This document shows positions 14,199-17,278 of a stretch of DNA of 17,278 bases, in pieces. Numbering within the stretch: the first letter of the stretch is position 1; each line of letters starts with the position of its first letter. The stretch lies in contig HF999779.1 in the NCBI GenBank assembly GCA_000434175.1, forward strand, positions 1 to 17,278, read 5' to 3'. The position numbers and the translations under genes were made by a program. Source of the stretch: Mycoplasma sp. CAG:611. GTDB lineage: Bacteria; Bacillota_I; Bacilli_A; RF39; UBA660. Under the pieces are notes generated by a model. That model was not told the origin of the DNA. It saw only the letters and a list, made by a program, of their open reading frames with translations, and did not search any database.

Positions 14199-14387
14199 AT
14201 GAAAGCAAAAGTTAAAAATATGTGTATTGGATGCGGAGCATGTCAAGCTTTAGTTCCAGATGTCTTTGAAATAAATGATGAAGGAGTTGCTGAAGTAATT
14301 GTTGAAGTTGTTCCTGAAAATTTAGAAGAAGAAGTAAAAGATGCAAGTGAAAGTTGCCCTGTTAATGCAATTGAAGTAAATGAGTAA
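14199..14387 (+). CDS. fer: Single-cluster [4Fe-4S] ferredoxin
   Basis: A 62-aa cytoplasmic electron carrier. Cluster ligands are visible as C9-x2-C12-x2-C15 (CIGCGAC) near the N-terminus and C53-P near the C-terminus, the pattern of monocluster ferredoxins such as Bacillus Fer. The middle is acidic (VPENLEEEVKDASES), as usual. AGGAGG lies 7 nt before the ATG. Monocistronic, convergent with the large surface-protein gene and sharing its terminator. The redox partner is not indicated by neighbours. Confidence 0.93.
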   Translation: MKAKVKNMCIGCGACQALVPDVFEINDEGVAEVIVEVVPENLEEEVKDASESCPVNAIEVNE

Positions 14388-14420
14388 AAAGAAAGTTAAA
14401 AACCAATTAACTTTCTTTTT
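14386..14420. terminator. Bidirectional terminator between fer and the surface-protein gene
   Basis: Perfect 14-bp inverted repeat AAAAAGAAAGTTAA (14386-14399) / TTAACTTTCTTTTT (14407-14420) with a 7-nt loop and T-runs on both strands. It sits exactly between the two convergent stop codons. Confidence 0.9.
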
Positions 14421-17278
14421 TATTCGTTGGTTATTACAAAGCGAGAAGAAAGATTATTTAAAGATTCGCCATTGTATCTATAATAATAAAATAAGCCTGC
14501 GCTTATACTATTGTAATAGTAACCACCACGCTCAAGCCATGGATATTCGCTATCAGCAAAATAACAGTAGTCACTATACCAATTTCTTGTTCCTATATAG
14601 GATGAATCTGTATATAAATTATAATACTTACTATCTGGAAAATTCACTCCACTTGTGTAATTTGAGTAATTAGACAATAACCCATTAAATCCTGAATTAT
14701 TTGCCGAACCATAACCTGACATTGGATCACCATTTGGATCAGCTAATACTCCCATAACGCTCTCGCGAGTTCCCCCACTCATATCATATATTCCATATAT
14801 TGTTCCTGTTGTTGAGGCATCTTTTCCTAATGTTGTATTATATGTTCCATTTGTTACAGTTTTATCACTTCCTGCCGGTGCTCCATATCCCGTTATAAAA
14901 CTACTATTATTATTTATTCCTACTTCTGTACATGTTGTACTATTACTACATCTTCCATATATACTTTGAGTTAAATATGTTACTGCTTCCCATTCATTAT
15001 TTTTACTCATATGTGTATCTACTTCACTACTTACAAATCCAAAACTATTATTAGGTTGTTCCATGCTTCTACTAGCAAAGAAGAAATTGCTCACATTATT
15101 AGATTTCAAACTTGCTACATTTGGTTTTATTACTATTCCGTTGGCATTGTTACATGTTTCATTAGTACATCCTAAATTATTATTAGTTGTACTTGTTGTC
15201 AACGTTGAGTGACTTGTTTCAAATTTACCATACCAAAACCCACTTAGTTCTTTATCTCCAAAGATAAATGCATCTACTGCTACTTCATTTTGTTTTACAA
15301 AGGTTACATCTATCGCTCCAGGATTATCTTTTGTTCCTCCATTATAATTACTTGGAGTTACAGCATTAAATCTTGGTATCCATACCCACATTGTTGTTAT
15401 ATCATCCATTGGTATTGTTGTTCCTGGTGATGCATTTAAATAAGTTGCTCTATTAATCTCTGTTACAGTAACGGCATTTGCCCAAATATGATTATCATAA
15501 TTATACCATCTATTTTCCATAGTTTTATTACTTGTATCTGCTTTTTTCCATACACTATTTGTTTCATCATAATATACTGGTATCATATTTGATGCTAAAA
15601 CAGGTTTATTTGCATTACTATTGTCTTCATTTTTATTAAGTGTAAATGTATATGGATTAGACCTTGTACCATCGCCATCCAGTATTTGAACATTAGACTT
15701 TAAATATAATGCTGGGCGAACAGCATAATTATTACTGACACTATTAAACCCAACAAGTCCATCAGCATCAATATTGAAAACATCACTACTATAATTGCTA
15801 CGTTGAGTAAGTAACCATTCATTTTTTTTAATATTATATAACCAATTATTGCTTGTGCATGTTTCATAATTGTAATTTGATAAATCAGATGTACAAGTGT
15901 CACTTGCGGCATAACCATAATCGCTTATGTACATAAGTCCTAGTTTTCCAACCCAACTGTTTGGATTTTTTCCATAATAATATGTATTACTACCACTTAT
16001 TTTTCTCTCATATTGATACATCATTTCTTTAGATATACCAGTTGATTGAGTATATCCTCCTAAATAGTATTTAGCATTGCCTATCATGCTTTGTTCAACA
16101 ATATTTGATAGCGCATTATAATATGTTGTATTAAGATAAGTTTTAAGTGTTGCTCCAGTCCAGTTATTATAACTTGATGTTGATGCTACCTGTGTTGTGT
16201 TCCAATATTTATTTCCAATACTTTGATCTTTTATTAATTTTATTCTATTTTCAATATTTCCTGTTCCATCATCAGTTGGGAATACTCCGATTATTCTCCA
16301 CATTTCTCCATTAAATGTTACATAGTTTTTTGGACTTGCTCCACGATATCTATATTCATATATTTTTTTATTTTCACAATTACTACTCGCATAGCCATAA
16401 TCACTTAAATACATTAATCCTAGTTTTCCAACCCAACTATTTGGATTTGTTCCATTGTAAAACTCATTACTTGTTGTATTTTGTATTTTTCTTTCATATG
16501 AATAAAACTGTAATGAAGTATCTGCCCATCCATTATTAGAAGTTGGGGTTATTCCTCCTAAATAATATTTTGCCTGACCTATCATACTTTGTGATGTACT
16601 ATCTAAACTATTTAGATATGTTGTATTAAGTTCTGTATTTAATGTTGCTGGTCTAGCCCAATTATTTGAACCACTTGTATCCCAATATTTATTTCCTATA
16701 CTTTGATCTTTTATTATTTTTATTCTATTTTCTATTTTACCTGTTCCATCATCGGTTGGAAACACACCAATTATTCTCCATACCTCATTATTAAATGTTA
16801 CATAATTTTTTGGACTTGCTCCACGATATCTATATTCTGTTACACTTTCAGTAGCTCCTATTTGAAGTGTATTATCAGCCGGATGTGTTATGGTGTAAAG
16901 TCCACTATCATTTTGATTATTTGTTAATGCTATTAAAGTATCTGTTCCTGTTGTTACACTTGATTTTTCTTCTATTGTAATTGGTGTATCTACTCCTACT
17001 ACTTTTACTTTAAATTTATATGTTTCTTCATTTGTTTGTTTTGATGTTGTTGTTTCATTTTTTATTGGTAATATATAACTTTCATCTATCCATGATGTTA
17101 ATACATAATGATGTGTTTTATTACTTGGTGTTAAAATATCTTGATATATTGCATAACTATCTATTAATCCTTCAACATATTTATTTTTAAAACTTTCTAT
17201 TGTTTTTCCTTTATTTGTTTCAAAATTATTTACTACTTTTCCTTCTTTTTCTAAGTATATTTTTACTTTATCACTTTT
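14420..17278 (-). CDS. Large secreted modular surface protein (5' end outside window)
   Basis: The reading frame stays open to the right edge, so this is a C-terminal fragment of 952 residues; no start or signal peptide is in view, and the GTG near 16765 is internal. Residues about 1-145 include HHYVLTSWIDESY and a beta-rich part, recalling the anchor-proximal region of bacilli surface proteins. Residues about 147-298 and 307-458 are two copies of one module (EYRYRGASPKNYVTFN, WRIIGVFPTDDGTG, NPNSWVGKLGLMYLSDYGYA). The second copy is extended to YAVRPALYLKSNVQILDGDG (DUF6273-like). A linker (KPVLASNMIPVYYDETNSVW, TTMWVWIPRF) leads to a C-terminal domain (about 678-952) of the FGE-sulfatase/C-type-lectin type: FWYGKFETSH, NNEWEAVTYL, GIYDMSGGTRESVMG, YPWLERGGYYYNS. 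No FGE catalytic cysteine is seen, so binding rather than catalysis is likely. Several closely paired cysteines suggest disulfides. Very rich in Asn, Ser, Thr and Tyr. Likely a displayed adhesin, inferred from fold and composition. Confidence 0.85.
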   Translation of the reverse strand, partial: KSDKVKIYLEKEGKVVNNFETNKGKTIESFKNKYVEGLIDSYAIYQDILTPSNKTHHYVLTSWIDESYILPIKNETTTSKQTNEETYKFKVKVVGVDTPITIEEKSSVTTGTDTLIALTNNQNDSGLYTITHPADNTLQIGATESVTEYRYRGASPKNYVTFNNEVWRIIGVFPTDDGTGKIENRIKIIKDQSIGNKYWDTSGSNNWARPATLNTELNTTYLNSLDSTSQSMIGQAKYYLGGITPTSNNGWADTSLQFYSYERKIQNTTSNEFYNGTNPNSWVGKLGLMYLSDYGYASSNCENKKIYEYRYRGASPKNYVTFNGEMWRIIGVFPTDDGTGNIENRIKLIKDQSIGNKYWNTTQVASTSSYNNWTGATLKTYLNTTYYNALSNIVEQSMIGNAKYYLGGYTQSTGISKEMMYQYERKISGSNTYYYGKNPNSWVGKLGLMYISDYGYAASDTCTSDLSNYNYETCTSNNWLYNIKKNEWLLTQRSNYSSDVFNIDADGLVGFNSVSNNYAVRPALYLKSNVQILDGDGTRSNPYTFTLNKNEDNSNANKPVLASNMIPVYYDETNSVWKKADTSNKTMENRWYNYDNHIWANAVTVTEINRATYLNASPGTTIPMDDITTMWVWIPRFNAVTPSNYNGGTKDNPGAIDVTFVKQNEVAVDAFIFGDKELSGFWYGKFETSHSTLTTSTTNNNLGCTNETCNNANGIVIKPNVASLKSNNVSNFFFASRSMEQPNNSFGFVSSEVDTHMSKNNEWEAVTYLTQSIYGRCSNSTTCTEVGINNNSSFITGYGAPAGSDKTVTNGTYNTTLGKDASTTGTIYGIYDMSGGTRESVMGVLADPNGDPMSGYGSANNSGFNGLLSNYSNYTSGVNFPDSKYYNLYTDSSYIGTRNWYSDYCYFADSEYPWLERGGYYYNSISAGLFYYYRYNGESLNNLSSRFVITNE
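15905..16357. repeat. Internal repeat, second coding copy
   Basis: Matches 16385-16837 at an offset of exactly 480 bases at both ends, with shifts of up to 18 bases in the middle from compensating insertions and deletions. Best-conserved blocks are TAGTTTTCCAACCCAACT (15941 and 16421) and TTTTTTGGACTTGCTCCACG (16326 and 16806). Confidence 0.9.
16385..16837. repeat. Internal repeat, first coding copy
   Basis: Partner of 15905-16357, separated from it by 27 bases. At protein level this copy stops at DYGYA and lacks the second half (WLYN to VRPALYL) that follows the other copy, so the protein holds about one and a half modules. Confidence 0.9.

Noticed and set aside
14380..14673. Plus-strand open frame overlapping the ferredoxin stop
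   Set aside because: It runs antisense through the lectin-like end of the surface protein, crosses a strong terminator, has no ribosome-binding site and a low-complexity translation.
15700..15918. Minus-strand open frame in another frame of the surface-protein gene
   Set aside because: Lies wholly within the larger frame, which carries clear repeats and domains; no separate start signals.
16763..16765. GTG at 16765 as the start of the surface protein
   Set aside because: The frame is open for a further 171 codons to the window edge and includes the upstream part of the first repeat module; no ribosome-binding site is present there.
16315..16927. Two plus-strand open frames opposite the surface protein (16315-16539 and 16703-16927)
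   Set aside because: Both are antisense to the 480-base repeat and partly similar to one another only because the underlying DNA is duplicated.
1..17278. CRISPR arrays, tRNA or rRNA genes, insertion sequences, prophage genes
   Set aside because: No regularly spaced repeats, cloverleaf-type or rRNA sequence, transposase or phage structural gene was seen on either strand.

Overview
The window is a very AT-rich, densely coded segment of a Firmicutes-type (Bacillota) genome. Nearly every gene has a strong AGGAGG-type ribosome-binding site, gaps are short, and most gene ends carry a hairpin followed by a T-run. The gene set (ParE, a DacF/DacB-type carboxypeptidase, RluB, YutD, YunB, a sigma-F-like factor with a SpoIIAA-like STAS protein) fits Bacilli. 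The large Asn/Ser/Tyr-rich surface protein at the right edge recalls those of uncultured, reduced gut Bacilli (the RF39-like lineages). That placement is inference from style and gene content, not a phylogeny.

Layout, left to right. All genes are on the minus strand except two. 78-1904: a PBP5-type D,D-carboxypeptidase followed by rluB, a pairing also known from the Bacillus dacB-spmA-spmB-rluB neighbourhood but without spmA/B. 2003-3208: a two-gene operon (DUF1653 protein, then a membrane protein). 3353-5257: topoisomerase IV subunit ParE, with no parC beside it. 5363-6040: a PF06541-type membrane protein. 6108-7706: a YkpA/YbiT-type ABC-F ATPase whose second nucleotide site is degenerate. 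7758-8752: a SpoIIAA-like STAS protein followed by a sigma-F/G/B-type sigma factor, with no anti-sigma kinase between them. 8838-10295: a coiled-coil protein ending in a RelE/HigB-like fold. 10433-11041: a small collagen-like protein of the BclA/exosporium style. 11160-12146 (+): an orphan NMT1-type substrate-binding protein. 12169-13235: yunB-yutD. 13259-14089: a Lys/Glu-rich tail-anchored protein. 14199-14387 (+): a single-cluster ferredoxin. 14420-17278: a very large secreted repeat protein, cut by the right window edge, ending in an FGE-sulfatase/C-type-lectin-like domain.

The main theme is spore-formation relatives: the STAS/sigma pair, YunB, the collagen-like protein and the Dac-type carboxypeptidase. 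The most unusual points are the spoIIA-like operon without spoIIAB, in which the STAS protein has also lost the serine pair where phosphorylation normally occurs, and the lectin-like C-terminus of the surface protein, which looks like the variable tails targeted by diversity-generating retroelements. No reverse transcriptase or template repeat lies in the window. No rRNA, tRNA, CRISPR array, insertion sequence or transposase was seen. No gene-free stretch exceeds 300 bases; the largest gaps (3209-3352, 10296-10432, 11057-11159, 14102-14198, and the left edge 1-67) hold only promoters and terminators.
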